Positions 1 to 9,476 of a stretch of DNA of 28,686 nt are shown one piece after another. The first letter of the stretch is position 1. The number at the start of each line of letters is the position of its first letter. The translations under genes were made by a program, and so were the position numbers. Below the pieces are notes generated by a model. It had not been told where the DNA came from. It searched no databases and saw nothing but the letters and a program-made list of their open reading frames with translations. Source of the DNA: a virus; IMG/VR virus record IMGVR_UViG_3300036835_000048, positions 1 to 28,686 of that record, one strand, 5' to 3'.

Positions 1-18
1 ATCTATACGTATCGTCAT
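1..18 (-). CDS. 5' end of a further leftward gene (partial)
   Basis: An ATG at 18..16 overlaps the stop codon of the nozzle-like gene in a TAATG arrangement, and the frame stays open to the window edge (MTIRID). Only six codons are visible, so no function can be given. In this late operon the position after the nozzle would suit another tail or internal virion protein; that is inference. Confidence 0.4.
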
Positions 19-2300
19 TATCCCTTCCTCAACTCTTTAACGCTTGTTGCTGCTTTTAAAAATTTAACATTCACAATACCTTGCATTTCAAGTTCCCAAA
101 GAGTAGCTTTAAATCCATCTGGTATTAATAATAATTCTTTGTTTTCTTGTACTTCTTTCACCATCACAAATCTACCATCCGCATATACTTTAACAATTAA
201 ATATTGAGTATCAGGATCATAAATTTGATTCTGATCAACATTTCTAACCCCAGGTACAAATGTAACTTCTGGCGGTACATCATATATAATTTCTATCACT
301 TTCATTGAGCACGGAAAAGCCATACGAAACTGTTTTGATTTCCATGCCCAATCCCATAGTGCAGTAGTGCCGGGATTACCTATTGGTGGGTTCCATTGCA
401 TAACAGTTTTATTGTCTAATAATCCAAACAGTTGACCTGATAATTCATCAAAGTACATATTTCTAACTGGATTACCAAAATGTAAATAAGTAAACGGAAC
501 ATTTTTATCTTGATGATCTATTGCCATACCACGTATCATAGCTCCATCAGGATCAATACTAGATAATCCATTACCTTTAATAAAAGCTATATAAGATATA
601 CCGTAATGCCCAGCAGCCCAATTCCAAGGTGTTAATGTATTGTGGAACTCTTTCTCATAAACATATTGTGTTACATTTATAGTACCAGAAGAGTTTAACA
701 AAATAATGCCATTAGGTGAAGCATAGTAAGCACCTTCACCGGATGATACTATACTTCCTCTACCGATACATGGCTCATTCGATGATATTTTACCAATAGT
801 CATCGTATCAGGAGTAACACCAGTAGCAATAGATGGTGCCCCTTCACACATTATATTTAATGATGCCCCATTTGCCGTAAGCCCCACAATCGGATAGTCC
901 ACTGTGAGAGCATATGAGGCAGGCCACGCATGGGGCAAGTAAGCTGCACTAAACCATATCTCACGTTTATTACTCCATCCTGCCGCTATACCATTTGCCA
1001 TCATCACTACCCCCTGTAAATCATCAGGAGGAGCAGTGTAAAGTTCACTTGTTAATGGACTATTATTAACAATAGTTGTAGCTAATGCCGAATCAGTATA
1101 ATTAATGGGAAATGGCCCCCAATCAAATTCATGCACTTGATAATATGATGCATTACCAGCACTATCAACAACAGTACGATACAACCGTACTTTAGTTAAA
1201 TTTCGATTAGTCGTTATGCCAGCAGTAGGAGCAGGAATAGTTATTTGCCATGCACCAGTAGGATTACCAGTAGTATTTGTTGGTTGACTTGCTGGACCTT
1301 CTTCTCCATAAGCACTTACATATGTATAGACATACGCTCTATTTTCAATAGTATTAGCATCAAACTCAATTTGATCACCAGTTAATACACCAGCACCTTG
1401 AGCACCAGAACTCATAGTAACTTGTGAAGAACTAACAGCACTAACCGTTGGAGGAGTTGGTAACGCTATATTCACAAATTTAATTGCATCACCAGCTAAC
1501 ACACCGGCACTAGCCACATTTTGACTTAAAGTCACAGTAGTTGATGTAACAGCAGTCACTAATGTATTAAAAATAAGTGAGGGTGAATTTGAATAATCAA
1601 TGACTGTCATACCAACTAAAACACCAGTAGTACTAGCAAAATGTAAAATATTACCACTCATAGTAGCAGCATTCGTAGCTATCCACACTGTAACATTAGT
1701 TAAATCAGCGATACCCATTCCTTCAGTGACGCCAGTAGTATCAGCAAAATGTAATACTGTATCACCATTAGGAGTAGGAGCACTTGCTGTTAATGTTACT
1801 GTCGATGGTGCTGCTGTAACTGTTGGTGGTTGTGCAGGTGTGGGTATACCAAGTAGCAATAAAGGGCCGAGTGTATCTGTATCAGGATCATACGTTCTAT
1901 ACATTGCAGTTGGTTTAGTAGTAGGCCAATCTGGATTAGGAGTAGGATTAGGACTTGGATCTTTTTTTCGATACTGATCAGATGGAAAAAAGTAATATCT
2001 ATTCCATTGATCTCCAACAACAGGATTACGTATCGCGGACATGAACTCATCAGGGAATTCTAACCACTTTGAACCAGTTGCTGAAAAATCAGGAGGATTA
2101 GCATCAGTCTTTGGAATACGATATAATTGTTTAGTATCATCATAAACAACAGTGCAAACATGAATAGCGTGGCGAAAACCTCTAATGGCTCCTTTATAAA
2201 GCCATGTATTCATTGCATATTGTGCATTTCTATCCGGCAGCAAAAGAGCATCCCGAAGGGGCATCATGCCAGAAAAATCTTGAATAGTAATTACAGACAT
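18..2300 (-). CDS. tail nozzle / stabilisation-like protein of a short-tailed phage
   Basis: 760 aa. The N-terminus (FSGMMPLRDALLLPDRNAQ, residues about 9-27) followed by a W-x-Y-x-G-x-I-R segment resembles the beta-propeller tail nozzle/stabilisation proteins of podoviruses, which close the tail tube below the adaptors. The C-terminal half (about 420-760) has the WxxP, YxDELSGQLFGLLDN and W-rich strands expected of a propeller. Between about 155 and 300 is a Thr/Val-rich insert with two kinds of short internal repeat: LHFA(D/S)TTGV..GM and TVTLSQ/QVTMSS..GAGVL.GD.I.F. These look like small beta modules. The start is an ATG directly after the TAA of the preceding gene; the GAGGGGG Shine-Dalgarno (SD) is the tail of operator 2317-2332. 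The family call rests on recalled resemblance and gene order; a general tail protein is the alternative. Confidence 0.6.
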   Translation of the reverse strand: MSVITIQDFSGMMPLRDALLLPDRNAQYAMNTWLYKGAIRGFRHAIHVCTVVYDDTKQLYRIPKTDANPPDFSATGSKWLEFPDEFMSAIRNPVVGDQWNRYYFFPSDQYRKKDPSPNPTPNPDWPTTKPTAMYRTYDPDTDTLGPLLLLGIPTPAQPPTVTAAPSTVTLTASAPTPNGDTVLHFADTTGVTEGMGIADLTNVTVWIATNAATMSGNILHFASTTGVLVGMTVIDYSNSPSLIFNTLVTAVTSTTVTLSQNVASAGVLAGDAIKFVNIALPTPPTVSAVSSSQVTMSSGAQGAGVLTGDQIEFDANTIENRAYVYTYVSAYGEEGPASQPTNTTGNPTGAWQITIPAPTAGITTNRNLTKVRLYRTVVDSAGNASYYQVHEFDWGPFPINYTDSALATTIVNNSPLTSELYTAPPDDLQGVVMMANGIAAGWSNKREIWFSAAYLPHAWPASYALTVDYPIVGLTANGASLNIMCEGAPSIATGVTPDTMTIGKISSNEPCIGRGSIVSSGEGAYYASPNGIILLNSSGTINVTQYVYEKEFHNTLTPWNWAAGHYGISYIAFIKGNGLSSIDPDGAMIRGMAIDHQDKNVPFTYLHFGNPVRNMYFDELSGQLFGLLDNKTVMQWNPPIGNPGTTALWDWAWKSKQFRMAFPCSMKVIEIIYDVPPEVTFVPGVRNVDQNQIYDPDTQYLIVKVYADGRFVMVKEVQENKELLLIPDGFKATLWELEMQGIVNVKFLKAATSVKELRKG

Positions 2301-2528
2301 TTATTTAGTGTCCCCCTCACTATCGTTAGTGAGCTTCCTTTCCGCTCGGCGTCTATTTAATTCCACCAACCTCCTGCCTTCCTCCATTTCTCCTATAAGT
2401 TTAGCTTCTGCAAGTTTTATGCTCTCACGCCCACCATCTTGCTCGCGGCGTGTTTTCTCTGACAATATATCATCAGGTTCCTGTTGTGGTGTTGATGTGT
2501 TTTTGGGTCTAGGTGGTAGCGGCGTCAT
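2301..2528 (-). CDS. small charged protein between fibre and nozzle genes
   Basis: 75 aa, Pro-rich N-terminus (PLPPRPK) then a strongly charged helical stretch rich in Glu/Arg (about 25-65), probably a coiled coil. The family is not recognised. It starts at an ATG preceded by a GAGGAAGAGAGA SD region right after the stop of the S74 fibre gene, and its TAA abuts the next ATG. Its last residues (KLTNDSE) are encoded by the 16-bp operator at 2317-2332, so the C-terminal tail is shaped by a DNA signal. The position suggests a small virion or assembly protein, but nothing in the sequence shows this. Confidence 0.6.
   Translation of the reverse strand: MTPLPPRPKNTSTPQQEPDDILSEKTRREQDGGRESIKLAEAKLIGEMEEGRRLVELNRRRAERKLTNDSEGDTK
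2317..2332 (-). promoter_or_regulatory. operator-like palindrome before the nozzle gene
   Basis: Perfect TCACTA-N4-TAGTGA, coding-strand centre ACGA. It lies at the 3' end of the 2301 gene; the GAGGGGG that follows is the SD of the nozzle gene. Confidence 0.7.
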
Positions 2529-2540
2529 TCTCTCTTCCTC

Positions 2541-4313
2541 TTAGTGAGCTTCTAAAGTTGCAAGTCGTGCTTGTAAAGCTTGCACCTGCTCAGTTAGTTG
2601 TTGCACTGCTTTTATCAGCGTAGTAGTCAGTGCAAGTTCACGAAGATACGCTAAACTGGTTTTCTCTACACCACTATTATCATCATGATATGTAATAGGG
2701 GCAACATAAGCCATTGGAATGATTGGTTCAACTTCATCGGCAATTAACGCACAATCCCAACGATACGATGGCGCGTCATCAAGTAAATCAAATTTCATAT
2801 CACATGATACAACATTAAGCGCATTAATCGCTGCAAGTGCATCATATGTTGACTTAGTAATATTTGACTTCAATCGACGATCTGATCCAACGGTACTCCA
2901 TGAACGTTGCGTACCACCAGTTTCACTAGCGTATATATTACCGTTAGAATTATATCCCCATGAAGTAATATCACTTGTCGCACCACCAATTGTATACCCA
3001 TATGGAACATAACATCCAGCTAATGCTCCATTATCTGAATAAGCAAAAAGTCCAAAATTATTTTGCCCCATACCAATATAGTGCGAACTACCAGAAATTT
3101 TCATTCCATAGTTTGAGTTCATTATAATAGCATTACCAATTGTTAAATTACCAGCAATACTGTTAGAACCACCAGTAACACCAAGATTACCCACAATAGA
3201 ATGACTACCAGCGTTCCATAAATTACCACTTCCATCTAAAGTCATTAGCCCAGCATTAGCACCAACCCATGAACGTGCTCCGCCATTAGTATTAAAACTA
3301 TCATACCAACCAGTTAAATATTGTTTAATGATTGCTGTACTACTTGGATAAACTTGATAAGTACCTACACCAAGATTAATATTAAGTGTAGCAGCTCGAA
3401 GTTGAGTACCAGCAGTAATAATACCATTATTTGAAAAATCACCACCACTACTAAAATAAAAAGCACCTGTCCAATTACCCATTGCCGATCCCGCTGGTGC
3501 TGACGGTGCTACTAATATCTGTGCTCCTGCATTATATGTTCCAAAATATGCACCACAGCCAGTACCAATATAGCTCCATCCATTTGTTGCATTTGACTGA
3601 TAAATATTTGAAGTACAGTACGCAGCCTCAAGACCATTAGCAAAAACTGAAGTTGCACCACCAACAGCATTACCTGGAATGGGTACACTACCAAATGCTG
3701 TTATACCACGAGAACGATCAATTAAAAATGGTATGTCAATAAGCGTTCCAGCATCATTATAACGATAAATACTAAAATTAGAACCAATATTATTAGCTCC
3801 TGTTTCAGCAGTCGCATCTCCCAATTCAATCGCCCAACGTGCATTGGCTCCAGTATATCCAGCAACTTGATTGAATTGACCAGAACCACTTTTTTGTAAT
3901 GCAACATTTGCCCAGCCACTAGTAGGTTTAAGTAACAATTGTGAGTTTGTAGCGGGTGCAATAGCTAGAAGTCCAGTTAACGTACCACCAGTTAACGGTA
4001 AATATGGAGTTGTAGCAAGATCGGCAGCAGTTGCAACTCTATTCCAATTAGTAGCATTAAATGCACCAGCAGTAATAGCAACTTTAGAGACTGAAATATT
4101 ACCATCTGGTGTAATAGCCCACGCACCTATATTATAATTAGCATTCGTAGAAAAAATACGCACTGCCACTAAATCCTGTGGTGATTGTGACGCATCAATC
4201 ATTCCAATTTGTAAATCGGCAAAATTAACATAAAGTTCTCCCGGTTGTCTTGTACCAACAGCCGGACGATTATGTGAAACCGAGGAGCGGAGGGTTTGAA
4301 CACGTTGTGGCAT
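2541..4313 (-). CDS. tail fibre with C-terminal S74 intramolecular chaperone
   Basis: 590 aa. The C-terminus carries a peptidase S74 (endosialidase-type) chaperone: SDRRLKSNI with Ser477 and Lys482 spaced as the catalytic Ser-Lys pair, then [18 protein letters not shown] and a terminal coiled coil (TEQVQALQARLATLEAH). In this family the chaperone trimerises the fibre and then cleaves itself off just before the Ser. The middle is Gly/Asn/Ser-rich fibre with a fibre repeat (YLPLTGGTLTGLLAI) and one copy of a module of about 65 aa (RWAIELGDA...GSNFSIYRYNDAG) that occurs three times in the fibre at 6682-8739. The N-terminus probably attaches to the virion. The start ATG has the SD GTGAGG, which is the end of operator 4326-4341. 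Receptor binding is inferred. Confidence 0.85.
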   Translation of the reverse strand: MPQRVQTLRSSVSHNRPAVGTRQPGELYVNFADLQIGMIDASQSPQDLVAVRIFSTNANYNIGAWAITPDGNISVSKVAITAGAFNATNWNRVATAADLATTPYLPLTGGTLTGLLAIAPATNSQLLLKPTSGWANVALQKSGSGQFNQVAGYTGANARWAIELGDATAETGANNIGSNFSIYRYNDAGTLIDIPFLIDRSRGITAFGSVPIPGNAVGGATSVFANGLEAAYCTSNIYQSNATNGWSYIGTGCGAYFGTYNAGAQILVAPSAPAGSAMGNWTGAFYFSSGGDFSNNGIITAGTQLRAATLNINLGVGTYQVYPSSTAIIKQYLTGWYDSFNTNGGARSWVGANAGLMTLDGSGNLWNAGSHSIVGNLGVTGGSNSIAGNLTIGNAIIMNSNYGMKISGSSHYIGMGQNNFGLFAYSDNGALAGCYVPYGYTIGGATSDITSWGYNSNGNIYASETGGTQRSWSTVGSDRRLKSNITKSTYDALAAINALNVVSCDMKFDLLDDAPSYRWDCALIADEVEPIIPMAYVAPITYHDDNSGVEKTSLAYLRELALTTTLIKAVQQLTEQVQALQARLATLEAH

Positions 4314-4325
4314 GGCTATCTAGCC

Positions 4326-4341
4326 TCACTATAGTTAGTAA
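4326..4341 (-). promoter_or_regulatory. operator-like site before the S74 fibre gene
   Basis: One mismatch (plus strand TCACTA-TAGT-TAGTAA). Coding-strand centre ACTA. The following GTGAGG is the SD. A TTGACT is 15 nt from an internal TATAGT, but it is coding for the previous gene, so a promoter is doubtful. Confidence 0.65.
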
Positions 4342-5825
4342 GTACCACAGTCAATATTGGCTGCGGCTATTTGAGTACTTATTGTACTATTTACCCAACT
4401 CGTAGATGGTATTGTACTATCGTTACTAGAAGGCGAAACTGCATTGTTTACAGTGCCGCTCCCTACAGATAAAGTTGTTGCGGTAACTAAACCTGTTACA
4501 GTAAGTGGTCCAGTCAACGTACCACCTATTAATGGCAAATAACTACCTATCTTACCATCAACATATTGCTTGGTTGCTGAACCTAAAGGTACGGTTGGAT
4601 CAGCATGAAGAGTTAAATCACCAGTTAAAGCCCCACCAGATAACAGTAAATAATTAGTTACTGCGGTATCAACGTATTGTTTAGTTGCTGCGCCTAATGG
4701 TGGTACTGGATTGCCAGCAAGCACTAATGCACCAGTTAAAGCTCCACCAGATAACGGTAAAGCATTAACCCAAGAAGTTGTACTCCCTTGCCGTCCATAT
4801 ATCCCACCGTCATCTGGTGCTTCTGGAAATGCAGATGATCCTAAATCTATCCAAGCAACAGAAGAAGAAGCTACACCAACATAAACCCATATATGTTGAT
4901 CTACTGTATAAAATAATCCTTGACCGATACTCATTTGAATAGTTGTAGCAGGATTACCCGAACTATCCCAATTAGCCGGAATAACACCATTTAAAGGTAA
5001 TTGATCAGGGGTGTGATTAGTGAACGAACTCATTACTGTAACTGATTGACCGGGGGGACCAACAGGACCAGTTGGTCCCGATGGACCTGCATCACCTTGT
5101 GGTCCTGTTGGTCCTGCCGGTCCTATTGGTCCAACATTTCCTGTTTGGCCTTGCGGTCCTGCTGGTCCAGTTGCACCCTGTAAACCTTGATCTCCTTGTA
5201 AACCGGGTGGTCCTGCTGGTCCTATCGGTCCTGCTGGTCCAGTATCTCCTTGTAAGGGATGCCATTGTGCATTTAGACCATCTGTCACATATTCTTGAAA
5301 TAATCCATCAACAGGATTGTACCAAATATCAAAAACATTAGCTCCTTGTGGTGCAGTCGATGAAACATAATATGTTGGAGATGCATTTATAAACACCATA
5401 CTATCAGGATTTTCAAATGTAGCAAGATTATCTATTGGTGTAGCAACTGCTTGACACCCACATTGACTTCCATCACTAAGTATAGTGACAACTAAATTGT
5501 CTGTTCGCACAGAACCACCTTTTAATTTCGCAATAACAGAAATTGTGTATGTTTGATCGAATGCACCACCAGTAATGAAAAAAGATAATTGAGTGCTCGT
5601 TTCATCTATTTCAGCATTAACAATACCAAATCGCGGACTAGTCCCATTATCTATAAGAAAAGCAAAATTCTCAACTATAGCTATAGGAAGGAGTTTAACA
5701 TAATCCACAATAACATGTATTTGTGAATTGATAGGTTTAATGATTGAACCAAGACTAAAACTATTGTTAGCATAAAAATATGTCTGAGTATTGAACTGAT
5801 TAAAAGGAATTGGATACTGTCCCAT
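4335..5825 (-). CDS. collagen-like tail fibre protein
   Basis: 496 aa. Residues 1-190 form a beta-rich attachment-like domain paralogous to the next gene upstream (shared F.L(S)GG, C.C and VSS..P.G.NV.D.W.NP patterns). Residues about 193-260 are Gly-X-Y repeats rich in GPAGP and GPQG, a collagen-like triple-helical stalk. After about 340 come three copies of a tail-fibre repeat, [13 protein letters not shown]..(D)P..PLG(A/S)ATKQYVD. There is no S74 domain, so it may rely on another chaperone or be a stalk or connector. Its start ATG follows an AGGAGA SD. A trimeric fibre shaft is inferred from the collagen and fibre repeats. The binding specificity is unknown. Confidence 0.8.
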   Translation of the reverse strand: MGQYPIPFNQFNTQTYFYANNSFSLGSIIKPINSQIHVIVDYVKLLPIAIVENFAFLIDNGTSPRFGIVNAEIDETSTQLSFFITGGAFDQTYTISVIAKLKGGSVRTDNLVVTILSDGSQCGCQAVATPIDNLATFENPDSMVFINASPTYYVSSTAPQGANVFDIWYNPVDGLFQEYVTDGLNAQWHPLQGDTGPAGPIGPAGPPGLQGDQGLQGATGPAGPQGQTGNVGPIGPAGPTGPQGDAGPSGPTGPVGPPGQSVTVMSSFTNHTPDQLPLNGVIPANWDSSGNPATTIQMSIGQGLFYTVDQHIWVYVGVASSSVAWIDLGSSAFPEAPDDGGIYGRQGSTTSWVNALPLSGGALTGALVLAGNPVPPLGAATKQYVDTAVTNYLLLSGGALTGDLTLHADPTVPLGSATKQYVDGKIGSYLPLIGGTLTGPLTVTGLVTATTLSVGSGTVNNAVSPSSNDSTIPSTSWVNSTISTQIAAANIDCGTY

Positions 5826-5834
5826 ATCTATCTC

Positions 5835-6656
5835 CTAGTGCTGATACCAAACAATAAATGAATAACTATCGGCACGAGGAACTTGTGCAAATTGCACTTG
5901 ATCAGCAAAAGCAACATAGTCTACATCAGGTTGCTGAATAACTCCATCAAGAGATACCACTAAATCAGTTGATGCTAATACGTTTACTGAATTTGAATTT
6001 AAATCAACTAATGTAAATAAAGAGTTTATGCCATCAAAAACAATATGTTTTAACCGCATAGTTTGAAATGTCAATGGAGTAGATGGAGCAGTAGTAACCA
6101 TTGCCTGCCACCAAAAATTAGTTCCATCTGTAATATATTTATATAAAACACGCGACTCGGGATTAAACCATTCATCTAATACATTTACTCCTGTTGGCGT
6201 TATTGAAGAGACAATAAATTTTATAGCAGAATTAATATAAACCACTCCACCACTAGTAGTGTAATTAGCTTCATTATGCACAGTTGATAATGGTTCACAT
6301 TCACAACCTATTGACGGAACGTCAATTGTGATTGTATCTATTCGTGTTATAGTGCCAGATAAAGAAATAGATAACACATATTTTTGTCCAGCAATACCAC
6401 CAGATAAAATAAAATCTAAATAATTCTCTGTTTGATTATAATAAGATGATGTAACTGCTAATAAAGGGTTACTGCCAATATCAACAGTAAAATCAACAGA
6501 TACATCACCGGGAGGAATTGTCAATGCTGAATAATCAATTCTGCACATAATTTGAGAAGTTGCATCTTTAGTATATTCTCCAATATCTGTATCAAGAGGG
6601 TCAGCATAAAAATATGCAACCCTATTATATTTGCCGACCTGTTCGACCTGACCCAT
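5835..6656 (-). CDS. fibre-associated virion protein, paralogue of the collagen fibre N-terminus
   Basis: 273 aa from the ATG at 6656; an upstream in-frame TTG at 6662 is less likely, because GTGAG of operator 6666-6681 lies 8 nt before this ATG. Residues 1-190 match the N-terminal domain of the neighbouring collagen-like fibre: a YFYA motif near the start, LDFILSGG, a C-E-C pair, and VSSITPTGVNVLDEWFNP followed by YITDG. The last 75 residues (LVVSLDGVIQQPDVDYVA...FIVWYQH) resemble the C-terminal modules of short phage tail appendage proteins. It lacks collagen repeats and looks like a shorter duplicate, perhaps a second appendage or an adaptor on the same attachment site. Confidence 0.7.
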   Translation of the reverse strand: MGQVEQVGKYNRVAYFYADPLDTDIGEYTKDATSQIMCRIDYSALTIPPGDVSVDFTVDIGSNPLLAVTSSYYNQTENYLDFILSGGIAGQKYVLSISLSGTITRIDTITIDVPSIGCECEPLSTVHNEANYTTSGGVVYINSAIKFIVSSITPTGVNVLDEWFNPESRVLYKYITDGTNFWWQAMVTTAPSTPLTFQTMRLKHIVFDGINSLFTLVDLNSNSVNVLASTDLVVSLDGVIQQPDVDYVAFADQVQFAQVPRADSYSFIVWYQH

Positions 6657-6665
6657 TTTCAAAAC

Positions 6666-6681
6666 TCACTATCGTTAGTGA
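6666..6681 (-). promoter_or_regulatory. operator-like palindrome before the 5835 gene
   Basis: Perfect match, coding-strand centre ACGA, in the short gap after the stop of the upstream S74 fibre; GTGAG is the likely SD. Confidence 0.7.
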
Positions 6682-8739
6682 CTAACTTCGCGCACTCTCT
6701 AACGCTTCAACCCGTGCCGTAAGTTGCTGCACCGCTTTAATCAACGTGTTAACAAGGGGCAACAGATCAAGGCTGTCATAATAAGTCGCATCGGGCATAT
6801 CCGGGTCTTTAACCGGATGAACTACCGCATGTGGAATAACTTTCTCGACTTCATCAGCAATCAAAGCACAGTCCCAATGACGCTTGGTGTTCTCTAGTTC
6901 ACCGGGAATGTGATAGTCACAAGAAACAACGTTGAGCCGCTTGATGAGGTTAAGTGCGTCAATCGATGCAGTCTTAATTTTTGATTTAAGCTTTCGATCT
7001 GAGGCGGCAATAGTCCAAACATAAGAAATCGTTGAAGTATTCCACATTTGACAAGTTGTGCCGTTGTGGCCCCATTGAATAATGTTGGTAAGTCCAGCAT
7101 TACCAAATGGTATGTATCCACCTCCTAACGCCGATCCACCTAACTGAGCCGACAATCCTTGCCCGCCACCCGTAACAGTCGTTACCCACAGACCAATAGG
7201 AGTGTTATTCCTGTATGAAACACCAGTCCCCATAGAACTGAAAACATTCGCCGTAGTCACCCATCCGTTTGAACGGCTAATGGAAAATGGCTGATCTATA
7301 TACGCTCCAGCATCACTGTAACGGTTAATAATAAAGTTTGAACCAGCGTTTGATCCACCTTCAGCCGCAGCATCGCCAAGACCCATGATCCAACGTTGTG
7401 AGCTATTAGTGAAACCATATATGTAATTACCTCTGCCTGATGCAAGCTTATTAAGGTACATCGCTGCATCAACACCAGCAGGAGGTTGGCTAGCTACGAC
7501 GCTCCCACTTGTAACATTCCCAGTTACCGTCATCCCGCCGCTAAACGTCGCATACGCATCACTTCGCCTGATTGAAAACGAAGTATCAACTGCCGATCCA
7601 GCGTCATTGTAACGAACTATGCCAAAATCTGAACCAACATTGCTGCCGCTCTCTGCTGCTGTGTCGCCAAGTCGTATTGACCATCGCGCAGCGACATTGT
7701 TATAGCCAGTCAGTTGCACCATTTTGCCAGAACCGGCTTTATTGAACGCCATCGAAGCGTTGCCCGCCGTTCCAGCACCCGCCAAAGTAGACAAATTGGT
7801 CGCGCCATATCCATTGACGATGATAAGACCGGATATACGGTTAATCGTAAATGGCGTGTCAAGCAGCGCGCCCCCATCAGTGTACGATTGAAGCGAGAAA
7901 TTGGACCCAGTGTTCGACCCACTTTCAGTAACACTATCACCAAGATTTATTACCCAACGATTCGATCCTGCCATTGATCCATGTATTGTAGAACTTTGAC
8001 CTGATGCTGACTTATTTAAAGTTAAATCAGGCGATGATGCAGAAATTGCAAGATTACCAGTCATCGTATCGCCAGTATCGGCAACACGTGAAGTATCCGT
8101 TGGATGAACGTGATCCTCTCGCGAGAAATTTGTACTTGTTCCTACTGCTGCTGTCCCATCCATTAATGGCGGTACAGTTGATGGTGAGCCTGCTCCTGCC
8201 GGACCTTGTGGACCTGTATCGCCAGTATCACCTTTTGGTCCCTGTGGTCCAATTGGTCCTACTGGACCGGGAACTGTACTATCAGCACCTGCCGGACCTG
8301 TTGCACCAGTTGCGCCAGTTGCGCCAGTTGCGCCAGTTGCGCCAGTATCACCTTTTGGCCCTTGTGGACCTGTTGAGCCGGGATTACCTTGTGGACCCTG
8401 CGGACCTGTTGGACCCGGCACACCAGCATGTGCGTCAACGTATTCTTTAGTGGCGGCACCAAAAGGCGAAGTCGGGTCACTATTTAAAGTGAGCGGGCCA
8501 GTTAGAGTACCACCAGATATAGGTAAATAATTAGAAAGAGCTGCACTAGTAGACGCAACTAAATTGCTATGATCTTTACCAGTAGCAAAAATTTGCGAAG
8601 CTTTTGTTAATGTTTGATCAGTCGCCGCATTGATGTTAATAGTTAATAACTGAACACATTGTCTCAATGCCAACACAGACTGATAAATACTATCAGTTGT
8701 GTTTGCTGGTAATGGTACTGATGGATACGGTGTTCCCAT
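6682..8739 (-). CDS. collagen-stalk tail fibre with S74 intramolecular chaperone
   Basis: 685 aa. In order: an N-terminal attachment region; one [24 protein letters not shown] fibre repeat (about 70-102); a collagen-like Gly-X-Y stalk (about 107-183) with a (Gly-Ala-Thr)n stretch; three copies of a module of about 62 aa ending GSN.G..F...RY.DAG...D..F.I.R; and a C-terminal S74 chaperone. SDRKLKSKI carries Ser580 and Lys585 as the expected self-cleavage pair, then [13 protein letters not shown] and a short coiled coil. The C-terminal S74 block is clearly related to the fibre at 2541-4313, so the phage has two self-processing fibres. Base composition looks richer in G+C at about 6700-7950 than in the 5' third, suggesting mosaic origin. 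Confidence 0.87.
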   Translation of the reverse strand: MGTPYPSVPLPANTTDSIYQSVLALRQCVQLLTININAATDQTLTKASQIFATGKDHSNLVASTSAALSNYLPISGGTLTGPLTLNSDPTSPFGAATKEYVDAHAGVPGPTGPQGPQGNPGSTGPQGPKGDTGATGATGATGATGATGPAGADSTVPGPVGPIGPQGPKGDTGDTGPQGPAGAGSPSTVPPLMDGTAAVGTSTNFSREDHVHPTDTSRVADTGDTMTGNLAISASSPDLTLNKSASGQSSTIHGSMAGSNRWVINLGDSVTESGSNTGSNFSLQSYTDGGALLDTPFTINRISGLIIVNGYGATNLSTLAGAGTAGNASMAFNKAGSGKMVQLTGYNNVAARWSIRLGDTAAESGSNVGSDFGIVRYNDAGSAVDTSFSIRRSDAYATFSGGMTVTGNVTSGSVVASQPPAGVDAAMYLNKLASGRGNYIYGFTNSSQRWIMGLGDAAAEGGSNAGSNFIINRYSDAGAYIDQPFSISRSNGWVTTANVFSSMGTGVSYRNNTPIGLWVTTVTGGGQGLSAQLGGSALGGGYIPFGNAGLTNIIQWGHNGTTCQMWNTSTISYVWTIAASDRKLKSKIKTASIDALNLIKRLNVVSCDYHIPGELENTKRHWDCALIADEVEKVIPHAVVHPVKDPDMPDATYYDSLDLLPLVNTLIKAVQQLTARVEALESARS
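8301..8345 (-). repeat. 5 x 9-bp tandem repeat in the collagen stalk
   Basis: Five tandem 9-bp units, four of them identical (TTGCGCCAG) and one differing by one base, encode the Gly-Ala-Thr run of the collagen-like stalk. Slippage would change stalk length in frame. Confidence 0.8.
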
Positions 8740-9468
8740 TTATACCGCCTTATGTTTAGAAGCAGTAACAAACGTTTGTGGATACACCCATCTTTGTCCA
8801 CTATAAGTAAACATATGTCTGCTTTCAGTGCGAGCAATTCCAACCCCTTCATGAAATTTACGCATGTTGTATTGTGCTATTTGTGGTGAGCTATAAGATT
8901 TATTAGGCTGTAACATTAACTTGGCAATAACACCATGAGCTATATATTCAAAATATTTTTCAATGATCCAATCTGGAATTGTATCTGGCAAACCACGTGC
9001 ATCAGTTGGATCGGCAACAGACATGGATAAAGTTGCAACCCATGTTTCATTAGCACCGGGGTTCCAGAGTATACGCAGAATAGGGCATTTTGTACCAGCA
9101 TTTAATAATCCACCATCTCTCGGTATACGTGGATAAGGGTTTTGAGTTTCCCTATCCGGTATGACTGACGGATGTTGAATAAACTGCGGAGGGTCATTAA
9201 GAATATACTGAACAGGTTGAAATGGTGCATATTGTGGTTTTTCTAATGCCATCAAACGCATAACTATAGCATTTTGGCATGTGTTAAGTATATAATCATT
9301 TGTCATCGGTATAACATAAACAGGCAATTCAAATAACCAAATATTTGTGCGGCGAAGAAATTCACGCAATGTACTAAACAACACTTTACGTATAATACCA
9401 TCCGTTACGCCTGGACAGTCTATGCGTGCCGTATCTAGTAATCTAACTAAACTTGTCGATACACTCAT
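8740..9468 (-). CDS. head-tail adaptor / tail tubular A-like protein
   Basis: 242 aa. The N-terminus (ARIDCPGVTDGIIRKVLFS followed by TLREFLRRTNIW) matches the helical start of podovirus adaptor proteins that join portal and nozzle, and the rest has the conserved P.RIP..GG and DWIIEKYFEYIAHGVIAKLM segments. It lies between the shorter adaptor-like gene and the fibre genes. Its ATG nearly abuts the preceding stop. A gp4 (P22) or gp11 (T7)-like ring component is the best reading; assignment is by recalled pattern and position. The SD is weak, consistent with translational coupling. Confidence 0.65.
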   Translation of the reverse strand: MSVSTSLVRLLDTARIDCPGVTDGIIRKVLFSTLREFLRRTNIWLFELPVYVIPMTNDYILNTCQNAIVMRLMALEKPQYAPFQPVQYILNDPPQFIQHPSVIPDRETQNPYPRIPRDGGLLNAGTKCPILRILWNPGANETWVATLSMSVADPTDARGLPDTIPDWIIEKYFEYIAHGVIAKLMLQPNKSYSSPQIAQYNMRKFHEGVGIARTESRHMFTYSGQRWVYPQTFVTASKHKAV

Positions 9469-9476
9469 TCACATGC

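Noticed and set aside
4335-4354. TTGACT-N15-TATAGT as a promoter before the S74 fibre gene
   Set aside because: The -35 part is coding for the end of the previous gene (NIDCG) and the spacer is short; kept only as a remark.
5040-5260. Short interspersed repeats that resemble a CRISPR array
   Set aside because: The periodicity is 9 bp and in frame; it encodes Gly-X-Y collagen repeats in a fibre gene.
8004-8450. Long open frame on the plus strand opposite the collagen stalk
   Set aside because: It is low-complexity Leu/Arg/Gln translation of the antisense of the Gly-X-Y repeats, with no SD and inside a real gene.
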